From Octadecabacter sp. (GTDB taxonomy: Bacteria; Pseudomonadota; Alphaproteobacteria; Rhodobacterales; Rhodobacteraceae), in contig DQCL01000172.1 in NCBI GenBank assembly GCA_003533975.1, positions 6,805-17,232 of the forward strand: a stretch of DNA of 10,428 nt. Reading direction: 5' to 3'. The translations under genes were made by a program, and so were the position numbers. A model generated the notes under the pieces. It was not told the DNA's origin. It saw only the letters and a program-made list of their open reading frames with translations, and made no database searches. Positions 1 through 6,609 of the stretch are shown one piece after another. Position 1 is the stretch's first letter. Each line of letters starts with the position of its first letter.

Positions 1-49
1 GCGGGTTGCGCAAATAAGGGACGGCCAGACCCGACGACATTGCACGTAC

Positions 50-67
50 CTAGCGAGACAGCTAGCG
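50..67. repeat. Short repeat upstream of ridA-like gene
   Basis: The hexamer CTAGCG occurs at 50-55 and again at 62-67, exactly 12 bases apart. The same stretch can be read as an inverted repeat, CTAGC (50-54) and GCTAG (61-65), around a 6-base spacer. It lies about 28 bases before the first start codon of the operon, where an operator or leader hairpin could sit. The arms are short and this could be chance. The rest of 1-94 shows no convincing promoter or gene. Confidence 0.25.
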
Positions 68-83
68 TCAGACAAAACGAACC

Positions 84-87
84 GGAG
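84..87 (+). promoter_or_regulatory. Ribosome binding site of the RidA-family gene
   Basis: GGAG lies 7 bases before the ATG at 95. It decides the start, because the reading frame stays open upstream to the window edge without another ATG, GTG or TTG. Confidence 0.7.
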
Positions 88-94
88 AACCACC

Positions 95-553
95 ATGTCG
101 ATAGAAGCCCGCCTTAAAGAACTCGGTGTTACCTTGCCCGATGCGCCTGCCCCAGCCGCCAACTATGTTCCGTGGGTTAAAACCGGAAACCTGCTGTTTG
201 TATCTGGTCAAATTTCTTCCAATTCAGATGGCTTCATCACCGGAAAACTAGGTGAAACCATGACCGCACAAGAGGGTGCGGCAGCGGCGAAATCCTGCGC
301 GATCAGCCTTCTTGCGCAGCTTAAGGCAGGATGCGACGGAGACATTGAACGGCTCGTACGAGTTGTGAAATTGGTCGGCTTCGTGAATTCCACACCGGAT
401 TTTGGCGACCAGCCGAAGGTTATAAACGGCTGTTCGGACTTTATGGTTGAAGCACTCGGTGACAAAGGCCGCCATTCACGCAGTGCGGTTTCAGCTGCGT
501 CGCTACCGTTCGGTGTCGCGGTTGAGATCGAAGCAATTTTCGAAATCGAATGA
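95..553 (+). CDS. RidA family protein (YjgF/YER057c/UK114)
   Basis: This is a small 152-residue protein of the RidA superfamily, whose best-studied members hydrolyse reactive enamine/imine intermediates released by PLP enzymes. Seen in the sequence: the family segment LLFVSGQI near residues 33-40, and the C-terminal signature GRHSRSAV...EIEAIFEIE. Arg129 and Glu144 have the same 15-residue spacing as Arg105 and Glu120 of canonical RidA/TdcF. The protein is about 25 residues longer at its N terminus than E. coli RidA, which fits the longer COG0251 subfamily. That subfamily is less well characterised, so deaminase activity is inferred. The start at 95 has GGAG 7 bases upstream. The stop overlaps the next gene's start as ATGA (550-553), suggesting translational coupling. 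It is probably the first gene of a four-gene operon, though the upstream edge is not visible. Confidence 0.93.
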   Translation: MSIEARLKELGVTLPDAPAPAANYVPWVKTGNLLFVSGQISSNSDGFITGKLGETMTAQEGAAAAKSCAISLLAQLKAGCDGDIERLVRVVKLVGFVNSTPDFGDQPKVINGCSDFMVEALGDKGRHSRSAVSAASLPFGVAVEIEAIFEIE

Positions 554-1296
554 CCCTTCCTGCTTCCTTCTTTGCGCAACCGTTTGCGCACCGTGCGTTG
601 CACGACGGGACAATGGCCGAGAACTCAATGGCGGCTGTTCGCGCCGCTGTTGCCGCCGGTTATGGAATTGAGGTCGACATCCAACCGTCAAAGGACGGCG
701 TTCCGATGGTGTTTCATGACTATAGCCTTGGGCGGTTGACGGGTGAAACGGGGGCCGTGGCCATGCGAACCGCCGCTGAGCTTGGAGAGATTCCCCTTTC
801 TGGTGGTGGTGGTCGAATCCCGACGTTCCTGCAAGTTCTGAAGGCGGTTTCAGGGCGGGTACCGCTGCTCATCGAGATCAAAGATCAGGACGGGGTGCTT
901 GGCCCCAATGTTGGCGACCTTGAGAAAGCTGTTTGCGAAGACTTGAAAGGGTACACTGGCGACGTTGCATTAATGTCGTTCAATCCGCACTCGGTCGCGG
1001 CATGTCGGGCGTTTGCGCCACAACTGCCACGCGGAATAACAACGTGCCCCTACCCGGCGGAAGATTGGCCGACCGTTCCTGCTAAGGTACGCGATGCCTT
1101 AAAGGGAATTCCTGACTTTGATCGTGTTGAGGCCTGTTTTATCAGCCACCAACACGATGACCTTACTTCGCCGCATGTTGCTGCACTTAAAGCACGTGGC
1201 GTTCCGGTTTTCTGTTGGACTATTCGGAGTGCAGAAACGGAAGCGCAGGCGCGAAAAGTTGCGGATAACATTACTTTTGAAGGTTACCGTGCTTGA
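550..1296 (+). CDS. Glycerophosphodiester phosphodiesterase family protein
   Basis: A 248-residue GDPD-fold (TIM barrel) phosphodiesterase, expected to split glycerophosphodiesters such as glycerophosphocholine into glycerol-3-phosphate and an alcohol. The family landmarks are visible in order: the His-Arg pair at 14-15, Glu-Asn at 24-25, the E-x-D metal ligands at 41-43 (GIEVDIQPSKDG), the catalytic His56 in VFHD, IEIKD at 108-112, and CWTI near 222-225. There is no signal peptide, so it is probably cytoplasmic and acts on imported substrates or lipid-turnover products. Its length matches small bacterial GDPDs (roughly 240-260 residues). The start overlaps the RidA-family stop by ATGA, so coupled translation is likely and no separate ribosome binding site is needed. 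The exact substrate cannot be told from sequence. Confidence 0.93.
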   Translation: MTLPASFFAQPFAHRALHDGTMAENSMAAVRAAVAAGYGIEVDIQPSKDGVPMVFHDYSLGRLTGETGAVAMRTAAELGEIPLSGGGGRIPTFLQVLKAVSGRVPLLIEIKDQDGVLGPNVGDLEKAVCEDLKGYTGDVALMSFNPHSVAACRAFAPQLPRGITTCPYPAEDWPTVPAKVRDALKGIPDFDRVEACFISHQHDDLTSPHVAALKARGVPVFCWTIRSAETEAQARKVADNITFEGYRA

Positions 1297-1326
1297 CCAT
1301 ACGCCCAGAGATGCCACTTCTTAGGT

Positions 1327-2511
1327 ATGGACGGCGGCACAATTGAAATCACAACCCATACTTCTCTCGCAACGGTGGACGCGGCTGCGTGGGATGCCTG
1401 TGCTTGCCCGGAAGCGCGCGACGGACGCGCGATTGACCCGTTCACGACGTATCGGTTTTTGAAAGCACTGGAGGACAGCGGTAGTGTTGGCGCTGGCACG
1501 GGGTGGAGCCCACATTACCTGACGGCTGAACAGAATGGCGAAGTGATCGCATGTGCGCCGCTTTATGGGAAAAGCCATTCTCAGGGCGAATACATGTTCG
1601 ACCATAATTTCGCGCAGGCGTATGAGCGGTCTGGCGGTCGGTATTATCCCAAGTTGCAAATCGCGGTGCCGTTCACGCCCGCAACGGGACGGCGATTTCT
1701 GACACGCGTTGGACATGAGGTGCAAGGAATGTCCGCGCTGGTTCAAGGCGCCGTTCAGATCGCGTCAGACAATCAGCTTTCGTCACTGCACGCGACATTC
1801 TGCACCGAAGCTGAAGCTTTGGCGGGGGCCGAAATGGGGCTCTTGCAGCGAACATCGCAGCAATACCATTGGATGAATGACGACTATGGAGATTGGGAAG
1901 ACTTCCTAAACGCCTTGTCGTCGCGAAAACGCAAAACGCTTCGCAAGGAGCGTAAGTCGGCACAAGACTTTGGCGGCGAAATCATCCAACTGACGGGCGA
2001 GCAAATTCAACCACACCATTGGGATGCGATGTGGGAATTTTATCAAGACACGGGCGCGCGCAAGTGGGGTCAGCCATACCTCACACGGGAGTTTTTCGAA
2101 ATTGCGCATGAGAAAATGCGCGATGACATTCTGTTAATTTTCGCGATCCAGGATGGTGTGCCGATCGCGGGTGCGTTGAATATGATTGGCCGCGATACCC
2201 TTTACGGTCGCTATTGGGGGTGCACGCAACATCACCCCTGCCTTCATTTTGAGGTCTGTTATTATCAGGCCATCGACTACGCGATTGCGCATGGGTTGAA
2301 GCGGGTCGAGGCAGGGGCACAAGGTGAGCACAAGCTGGCGCGCGGCTACCTTCCCGTGACGACCCATTCATTGCATTGGTTTAACGACGCAGGGTTTCGC
2401 GGGGCGGTTGCCGAGTATCTGGAAAAAGAACGTTCTGCTGTGGATGAGGAAATTGAAATCCTCACGTCCTATGGGCCGTTCAAAGCCGTAAAAGTCGAGG
2501 AGCAAGAATGA
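1327..2511 (+). CDS. COG3146/DUF482 predicted N-acyltransferase (FemAB/GNAT-like)
   Basis: A 394-residue protein of the COG3146 (PF04339) family, often annotated as a GNAT-family or peptidoglycan-biosynthesis/recognition protein. The family-typical central segment is present: [19 protein letters not shown] at about 76-94, followed by [23 protein letters not shown] basic [13 protein letters not shown] stretch follows near 199-211, and the second half has the acyltransferase-like segment [18 protein letters not shown]. The biochemical role is unproven; the family is related by fold to Fem aminoacyl-tRNA-dependent and GNAT transferases. The gene starts 30 bases after the GDPD stop, in the same frame. 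It has no good Shine-Dalgarno: the only AGG (1323-1325) is too close to the ATG. No other start codon lies between the GDPD stop and 1327. Its 3' end overlaps the pterin dehydratase start by ATGA (2508-2511). Confidence 0.88.
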   Translation: MDGGTIEITTHTSLATVDAAAWDACACPEARDGRAIDPFTTYRFLKALEDSGSVGAGTGWSPHYLTAEQNGEVIACAPLYGKSHSQGEYMFDHNFAQAYERSGGRYYPKLQIAVPFTPATGRRFLTRVGHEVQGMSALVQGAVQIASDNQLSSLHATFCTEAEALAGAEMGLLQRTSQQYHWMNDDYGDWEDFLNALSSRKRKTLRKERKSAQDFGGEIIQLTGEQIQPHHWDAMWEFYQDTGARKWGQPYLTREFFEIAHEKMRDDILLIFAIQDGVPIAGALNMIGRDTLYGRYWGCTQHHPCLHFEVCYYQAIDYAIAHGLKRVEAGAQGEHKLARGYLPVTTHSLHWFNDAGFRGAVAEYLEKERSAVDEEIEILTSYGPFKAVKVEEQE

Positions 2512-2786
2512 GTAGTGCGCTAGACAAAACCGGACGGGACGCATTGATTGCGGCCGGATGGGACGTCGGCGAAACATCCGCGAAAAAGACGTTTACGTTC
2601 AAGAATTTCGTTGAGGCTTTCGGCTGGATGACTTCGGTTGCGATCGTCGCGGAAAAGCTGAACCATCATCCAGAATGGTCGAATGTCTACAAAACCGTGG
2701 AAGTAACGCTCATCACCCACGACACGGGTGGCTTGACGGAACTGGATCTGAAGCTGGCGAAGCGCATGGATGCGCTGGCCAAGTAA
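2508..2786 (+). CDS. phhB: 4a-hydroxytetrahydrobiopterin dehydratase (pterin-4a-carbinolamine dehydratase)
   Basis: A 92-residue PCD/DCoH-family protein that dehydrates 4a-hydroxytetrahydropterin to the quinonoid dihydropterin, recycling the cofactor of aromatic amino acid hydroxylases. The hallmark [16 protein letters not shown] lies at 49-64. His53, His54 and His71 keep the 1- and 18-residue spacings of the rat active-site histidines 61, 62 and 79. Length is normal for bacterial PCDs (about 90-115). The start overlaps the upstream acyltransferase stop by ATGA, so expression is probably coupled. No phenylalanine hydroxylase gene is in the window, so the partner is either elsewhere or the enzyme serves another pterin. 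The symbol is by family membership; a moonlighting role is possible but not visible here. Confidence 0.92.
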   Translation: MSSALDKTGRDALIAAGWDVGETSAKKTFTFKNFVEAFGWMTSVAIVAEKLNHHPEWSNVYKTVEVTLITHDTGGLTELDLKLAKRMDALAK

Positions 2787-2787
2787 C

Positions 2788-2816
2788 CCGCCACGAACCG
2801 GATTGGCCCGTGGCGG
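2788..2816. terminator. Hairpin between convergent phhB and peroxiredoxin genes
   Basis: A perfect 8-bp inverted repeat, CCGCCACG (2788-2795) and CGTGGCGG (2809-2816), encloses a 13-base loop. It fills most of the 36-base gap between two convergent stop codons (2786 and 2823). On the plus strand it is followed by ATTCCTTTATT, which is moderately T-rich. Position and strength suggest a bidirectional terminator. The T-tract is imperfect, so termination efficiency is uncertain. Confidence 0.65.
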
Positions 2817-2822
2817 ATTCCT

Positions 2823-3314
2823 TTATTCCATGGCGTCAAGCAAGGCTTCGCCCGCTGAAATCTCGCACTCGCCAGGGCTTTTCTCTTCGTGGAGAATCTT
2901 CACTTCGCCGTCCATAACCAACATTGCATAGCGCTTTGAGCGATTGATCAGGCCTGCGGGTGGTGCGGTGAAATCCATGCCAATGGCTTTCGTGAACTCA
3001 GCGCTCGGGTCGCCAATCATCGCGATCTCTGCGTCGGTCGCACCGGTTACCTCACCCCAACTCCCCAGAACGAATGGGTCATTGACGGATAGGCAGATGA
3101 TCTCATCCACACCGCTTTCCAAAAATTCGTCCTTGGTGCGAATGAAGCTCGGCACGTGGGCGGAGTGGCACGTGGGCGTGAATGCCCCCGGGACGGCAAA
3201 GATAGCGACCGTGCGACCTTCGGTCAGGGTCGAAACGGAAATCCCCTCCGGTCCGTCTTCACCCATCTTCACAAGCATTACGTCTGGAAGTTTATCGCCT
3301 ACGGAAATCGTCAT
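2823..3314 (-). CDS. Peroxiredoxin, type II/Prx5 family
   Basis: A 163-residue thiol peroxidase that reduces H2O2 and alkyl hydroperoxides, probably in the cytoplasm. The peroxidatic Cys49 sits in PGAFTPTC (42-49), preceded by Thr46 of the catalytic triad, and an Arg in NRSKRY (124-129) supplies the usual basic residue. Cys74 in IICLSVND is 25 residues after Cys49, the spacing of plant-type PrxII, which uses glutaredoxin/glutathione or thioredoxin. A third Cys150 lies near the C terminus. The frame stays open further upstream to a possible ATG at 3536, but the extra 74 residues do not resemble the family and would run into the divergent flavoprotein gene. ATG at 3314 has AAGGGG 6 bases upstream and gives the normal family length. 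It is divergent from the flavoprotein gene at 3397, so shared regulation is possible. Confidence 0.94.
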   Translation of the reverse strand: MTISVGDKLPDVMLVKMGEDGPEGISVSTLTEGRTVAIFAVPGAFTPTCHSAHVPSFIRTKDEFLESGVDEIICLSVNDPFVLGSWGEVTGATDAEIAMIGDPSAEFTKAIGMDFTAPPAGLINRSKRYAMLVMDGEVKILHEEKSPGECEISAGEALLDAME

Positions 3315-3320
3315 GAAGTG

Positions 3321-3326
3321 CCCCTT
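3321..3326 (-). promoter_or_regulatory. Ribosome binding site of the peroxiredoxin gene
   Basis: On the minus strand AAGGGG lies 6 bases before the ATG at 3314. It supports that start over the longer open frame reaching 3536. Confidence 0.7.
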
Positions 3327-3336
3327 TCGGCAATTG

Positions 3337-3359
3337 CGTTCATCCTGAACGGCAATATA
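3337..3359. promoter_or_regulatory. Divergent promoter region with 15-bp palindrome
   Basis: The 82-base gap between the peroxiredoxin start (3314) and the flavoprotein start (3397) contains an inverted repeat, CGTTCA (3337-3342), TCC, TGAACG (3346-3351). Directly beside it is the AT-rich AATATA (3354-3359), which reads TATATT on the minus strand and gives a TATA-like -10 in both directions. A plausible plus-strand -35 is TTGCGT at 3335-3340, overlapping the palindrome. A regulator bound here could affect both genes. The -35/-10 assignments are weak; the palindrome itself is directly visible. Confidence 0.4.
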
Positions 3360-3384
3360 GGGTTCGTTTTGGCAGCAACCAGAC

Positions 3385-3389
3385 AGGAA
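3385..3389 (+). promoter_or_regulatory. Ribosome binding site of the flavoprotein reductase gene
   Basis: AGGAA lies 7 bases before the ATG at 3397 and fixes the first start of the reductase-rsmD-HAD operon. Confidence 0.65.
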
Positions 3390-3396
3390 ACGCTTA

Positions 3397-4605
3397 ATGA
3401 GCCATATTGTTGTGATCGGCGCAGGCCAAGCAGGGGCTTCTCTGGTTGGCAAATTGCGCAGTGAAGGATTTGAAGGTGAGGTCACCTTATTGGGTGGCGA
3501 AGCAAGCCCGCCGTACCAACGCCCAGCCTTATCCAAGGCCTATTTATTGGGTGAGATGGAACGTGAGCGCCTCTTTTTGCGGCCTCGTGACTGGTATGAA
3601 AAGAACAACATCAACTTGCGCACGGGTACGCGCGCGGTTTCTGTCGATGCGGCCGCCCAGACGGTGACGATAGAGGGGGATGAGGTGCTATCCTACGATC
3701 ACCTCGCGTTCACCACAGGGTCGCATCCACGCACCTTGCCAGCGGCAATTGGCGGAGAGCTAGATGGCGTCTTCACAGTGCGCGATCTTGCTGACGCTGA
3801 TGCATTGAAGCCCGAATTCATTGCTGGTCGCCGTTTGCTGGTAATTGGCGGTGGTTACATTGGCCTCGAAGCTGCAGCGGTGGCTGCCAAGATGGGACTG
3901 CAGGTTATCCTTGTCGAAATGGCAGACCGTATTTTGCAACGTGTTGCGGCGCCCGAAACATCCGATTTCTTCCGCACCCTCCACAGTAGCCATAACGTCG
4001 ACGTCCGCGAAGGCGTTGGCCTAGAACGGCTGGTTGGTGCAGATCACGTGACCGGTGCGGTTTTGTCTGATGGCAGTGAAGTCGACGTTGATTTTGCAAT
4101 CGTTGGCGTGGGTATTTATCCGGCGACCGTACTGGCCGAAAGCGCCGGAGTTGCCTGTGACAATGGCATCATAACGGACGGTTTTGGGCGCACCTCTGAC
4201 CCACGCATCTGGGCCGCAGGAGACTGCGCCACGTTGGATTGGGATGGCGCGCAAATTCGCCTTGAGAGCGTTGGCAATGCGATTGATCAGGCCGAGATAG
4301 TTGCGCAGAACATGCTTGGCGCGGAAAAGGTGTATACCCCGAAACCGTGGTTCTGGTCTGATCAGTACGACACCAAACTGCAAATTGCGGGGCTAAACAT
4401 TGGATATACGAATGTCGTTACCCGCGAGACGGGGGATGCGCGGTCGCATTGGTATTTCCGTGATGGCACGTTGATCGCCGTGGATGCGATGAACGACCCG
4501 CGAAACTACATGATCGGTAAGCGCCTGATCGAGGCCGGAAAGTCCCCCGCGCCGAGCGTGATTGCCGACCCTGACACCGACATGAAAGCCCTTTTGAAGT
4601 CATGA
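3397..4605 (+). CDS. FAD-dependent NAD(P)H:ferredoxin reductase-like oxidoreductase
   Basis: A 402-residue flavoprotein of the putidaredoxin/rhodocoxin reductase type (pyridine nucleotide-disulfide oxidoreductase class I fold). It would pass electrons from NAD(P)H via FAD to a [2Fe-2S] ferredoxin. In order: FAD-binding GAGQAG at 8-13; PPYQRPALSKAYL at 38-50, typical of the ferredoxin reductase subfamily; NAD-binding GGGYIGLEAA at 151-160; the second FAD motif IWAAGDCA at 271-278; and the C-terminal segment PWFWSDQYDTKLQIAG at 317-332, typical of BphA4/PdR-like reductases. There is no redox-active CxxxxC, so it is not a disulfide reductase. No ferredoxin, P450 or Rieske oxygenase gene is nearby, so its partner is unknown. 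ATG at 3397 has a good ribosome binding site. The stop overlaps rsmD by ATGA (4602-4605). Confidence 0.93.
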   Translation: MSHIVVIGAGQAGASLVGKLRSEGFEGEVTLLGGEASPPYQRPALSKAYLLGEMERERLFLRPRDWYEKNNINLRTGTRAVSVDAAAQTVTIEGDEVLSYDHLAFTTGSHPRTLPAAIGGELDGVFTVRDLADADALKPEFIAGRRLLVIGGGYIGLEAAAVAAKMGLQVILVEMADRILQRVAAPETSDFFRTLHSSHNVDVREGVGLERLVGADHVTGAVLSDGSEVDVDFAIVGVGIYPATVLAESAGVACDNGIITDGFGRTSDPRIWAAGDCATLDWDGAQIRLESVGNAIDQAEIVAQNMLGAEKVYTPKPWFWSDQYDTKLQIAGLNIGYTNVVTRETGDARSHWYFRDGTLIAVDAMNDPRNYMIGKRLIEAGKSPAPSVIADPDTDMKALLKS

Positions 4606-5147
4606 GAATTATTGGCGGGCAGCATCGTGGTCTGACCCTAGCAAGTGTCGGAAAAGGTGACGAAGGCGCACATTTGCGCCCAACGCCTGACCGTGTTCGA
4701 GAGAGCCTATTCAACGTTCTCATGGGGCACGGGTTGCCCCACGGCGCGCGGGTGTTGGACCTGTTTGCCGGCACGGGCGCGCTTGGACTTGAAGCGCTGT
4801 CACGGGGTGCTGTGCACGCGACATTTGTGGACAACGGACGGGTTGCGCAGGGACTTATTCGCGAGAACCTTGCGAAAGCACGGCGCATTGGCGATGCGAC
4901 AGTGCTGAGCTGTGCAGCCGATAAACTGCCCGCAACATCTGCGCCCTGTGATCTGGTGTTTCTCGACCCGCCATATGGTAAATTTCTTGGTGGTCCCGCC
5001 GTTCTTGCCGCGAAAGCCCAAGGGTGGCTTGCATCAGATGCATTGATCGTCATGGAAGACAGTGCGCCGCAACCCGTAGCAGGGTTTGCGCAGGTTGATC
5101 TGCGACGTTACGGGGACACGTACATTACGCTGTTAAAGGCGCCATGA
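4602..5147 (+). CDS. rsmD: 16S rRNA (guanine(966)-N(2))-methyltransferase
   Basis: A 181-residue SAM-dependent methyltransferase that modifies G966 (E. coli numbering) of 16S rRNA in the small subunit. Visible motifs are the N-terminal MRIIGGQHRG (1-10), RPTPDRVRESLFNVL (26-40), the SAM-binding DLFAGTGALGLEAL (53-66) and the catalytic DPPY (122-125). All are typical of RsmD, and the length is normal (about 180-200). It begins inside the last codon of the flavoprotein gene (ATGA) and ends the same way against the HAD gene (5144-5147), so all three are likely translated as one coupled unit. Why an rRNA methyltransferase sits behind an electron-transfer flavoprotein is not clear; simple co-transcription is enough to explain it. 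Confidence 0.95.
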   Translation: MRIIGGQHRGLTLASVGKGDEGAHLRPTPDRVRESLFNVLMGHGLPHGARVLDLFAGTGALGLEALSRGAVHATFVDNGRVAQGLIRENLAKARRIGDATVLSCAADKLPATSAPCDLVFLDPPYGKFLGGPAVLAAKAQGWLASDALIVMEDSAPQPVAGFAQVDLRRYGDTYITLLKAP

Positions 5148-5785
5148 CCCCTGACTTGGTGGTCTTTGATTGCGACGGGGTCCTTGTGGACACCGAAGGC
5201 CCGATGTTTGAGGTGTTCGCCAAAAGCATCACCGATCATGGCTTGGCCGTAACACCCCACCAACTGGCGACCGAGTTTACCGGCGGAACCACTCCGATCA
5301 TGCGGGACGAAGCCATACGGCGCGGTGCGATTCTGCCGGAGGGATGGGTCGAGGAGATGAACACGCAAATCCACGCGCGCATTGCACAGGGGGTTGCTGT
5401 GTTTGAAGGCGTATTGGATTTGATCACAGCGTTAGAAGATGCAGGCGTTCCGATCTATGTCGCGTCAAACGGCACGATGAAACGCATGGGCCTTTCACTT
5501 GGGCCGTCGGGCATTTGGGATCGTCTAGAGGGGCGCATCCTAAGCCGAGAGACATATCAGGCGAAACCTGACCCTGCGATGATCCTGCACGCAATTGCCC
5601 AAACAGGGGCGCGCCCTGAAAAGTCGTTCATGATTGATGACTCGGTTCCAGGGTGCCGCGCCGGGATCAATGCAGGCGTGCAAACGATCGGGTTTGCCAC
5701 GGAAGGGCAAGACGTGCGGCTGGCCGACGTTGGTGCCACCGTCGTCAATACGATGGCGGCGGCGCGGCAACTCATTCTTGGCTAG
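5144..5785 (+). CDS. HAD family hydrolase (beta-phosphoglucomutase-like phosphatase)
   Basis: A 213-residue haloacid dehalogenase superfamily protein, probably a small-molecule phosphatase or phosphomutase. All four HAD motifs are visible: motif I FDCDGVLVDTE with Asp9 and Asp11, motif II Ser/Asn in VASNGTMKRM (106-115), motif III Lys141 in KPDPAMI, and motif IV MIDDS with Asp165/Asp166. The helical cap between motifs I and II (about residues 17-85) makes it subfamily IA, like beta-phosphoglucomutase, phosphoglycolate phosphatase or 6-phosphogluconate phosphatase. The substrate cannot be assigned. It overlaps rsmD by ATGA. Its TAG stop shares the palindrome CTAG (5782-5785) with the TAG stop of the convergent map gene, leaving no intergenic DNA. 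Confidence 0.93.
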   Translation: MTPDLVVFDCDGVLVDTEGPMFEVFAKSITDHGLAVTPHQLATEFTGGTTPIMRDEAIRRGAILPEGWVEEMNTQIHARIAQGVAVFEGVLDLITALEDAGVPIYVASNGTMKRMGLSLGPSGIWDRLEGRILSRETYQAKPDPAMILHAIAQTGARPEKSFMIDDSVPGCRAGINAGVQTIGFATEGQDVRLADVGATVVNTMAAARQLILG

Positions 5786-6591
5786 TAGGTCGGGTGGAAC
5801 TTGCCTGCAGGTGAAAGCGTAAATATTTCCGCGCCTGTCGCCGTAATCCCGATGGAATGCTCGAACTGCGCAGACAAGGATTTGTCACGCGTCACGGCTG
5901 TCCAGTCATCTGCTAGAATCTTGGTCTCGGGACGCCCGAGGTTCACCATCGGCTCAATCGTAAAGATCATGCCTTCTTCAAGTATCGGCCCCGTCCCCGC
6001 ACGCCCATAGTGCAACACGTTTGGCGGCGCGTGAAACACCAAGCCAAGCCCGTGACCACAAAAGTCGCGCACAACTGACATGCGTTGCGCTTCAACGTAT
6101 GATTGGATCGCGTGGCCAATATCACCGAATGTATTACCCGGTTTCGCCACCTCGATCGAGCGCATGAGCGCATCGTGCGTCACGTCAATCAAACGCTTCG
6201 CTTTCACGCTCGGCTTCCCACCAGCGACGTACATCCGGCTTGTGTCCCCAAACCAGCCGTCCACAATCACGGTGACGTCGATGTTGATGATGTCGCCGGA
6301 TTTCAGGGTCTTTTCGCTCGGGATGCCGTGGCAGACGACATGGTTCACGCTGATACAGCTGGCGTGCTGATAGCCTTTATAACCGATCGTCGCGGAAACT
6401 GCGCCGGCATCATCGACCCACTGTGTAATCAGTCGATCCAGCTCAGCAGTTGTTTGGCCGGGGGTCACGTATTCTGCGATACGATCCAGAATTTCAGCGG
6501 CCAAACGGCCAGCGTTCCGCATCCCATCAAATTCGGCAACGTCGTAGAGGCGGATTCCATCTTTGGTCAGCCGTGCTTTTGAACTTTTCAA
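5782..6591 (-). CDS. map: Type I methionine aminopeptidase
   Basis: Removes the initiator Met from nascent proteins as a dinuclear metalloprotease. With a TTG start at 6591 it is 269 residues. Metal ligands are all present: Asp105, Asp116, His180, Glu213 and Glu244, at offsets of 8-9 from E. coli MetAP Asp97, Asp108, His171, Glu204 and Glu235; His88 matches His79. No extra N-terminal zinc-finger extension is seen, so it is the short bacterial type Ia form. The start needs care. An in-frame ATG at 6633 would add 14 residues (MFVLFGGQARRIIG) that look unlike the family and would cover a perfect inverted repeat. The TTG at 6591 has AAGGA 8 bases upstream (plus-strand 6600-6604) and gives MKSSKARLTKDGIR, a normal N terminus. 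It lies downstream of sfsA but behind that gene's terminator, so an own promoter is likely. Confidence 0.93.
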   Translation of the reverse strand: MKSSKARLTKDGIRLYDVAEFDGMRNAGRLAAEILDRIAEYVTPGQTTAELDRLITQWVDDAGAVSATIGYKGYQHASCISVNHVVCHGIPSEKTLKSGDIINIDVTVIVDGWFGDTSRMYVAGGKPSVKAKRLIDVTHDALMRSIEVAKPGNTFGDIGHAIQSYVEAQRMSVVRDFCGHGLGLVFHAPPNVLHYGRAGTGPILEEGMIFTIEPMVNLGRPETKILADDWTAVTRDKSLSAQFEHSIGITATGAEIFTLSPAGKFHPTY

Positions 6592-6599
6592 ACCGATAA

Positions 6600-6604
6600 T
6601 CCTT
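6600..6604 (-). promoter_or_regulatory. Ribosome binding site supporting the TTG start of map
   Basis: On the minus strand AAGGA ends 8 bases before TTG at 6591-6589. No comparable site stands at a good distance from the alternative ATG at 6633, where only G-runs directly abutting or about 13 bases away are found. Confidence 0.6.
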
Positions 6605-6609
6605 CTTGC

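Noticed and set aside
1..94. 3' end of an upstream gene at the window start
   Set aside because: A TAA at 15-17 in one frame could be a stop, but four codons are too few to support a call.
1321..1746. Minus-strand open frame (141 codons) opposite the COG3146 gene
   Set aside because: Antisense to a strong coding region, no motif and no ribosome binding site of note.
3337..3366. GTTC/GAAC words as a LexA (SOS) box
   Set aside because: Alphaproteobacterial LexA sites are direct GTTC-N7-GTTC repeats; here the words are inverted or wrongly spaced.
3315..3536. N-terminal extension of the peroxiredoxin to an ATG at 3536
   Set aside because: The extra 74 residues match no peroxiredoxin feature, overlap the divergent flavoprotein gene, and the ATG at 3314 has a good ribosome binding site.
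4418..5053. Long minus-strand open frame (211 codons) opposite the reductase end and rsmD
   Set aside because: It lies wholly opposite two well-supported genes, its translation is Ser/Arg/Pro-rich with no recognisable motif, and it looks like a GC-driven antisense shadow.
6103..6582. Plus-strand open frame (159 codons) opposite map
   Set aside because: Antisense to map, whose metal ligands are all conserved; the His/Asp-rich translation has no family features.
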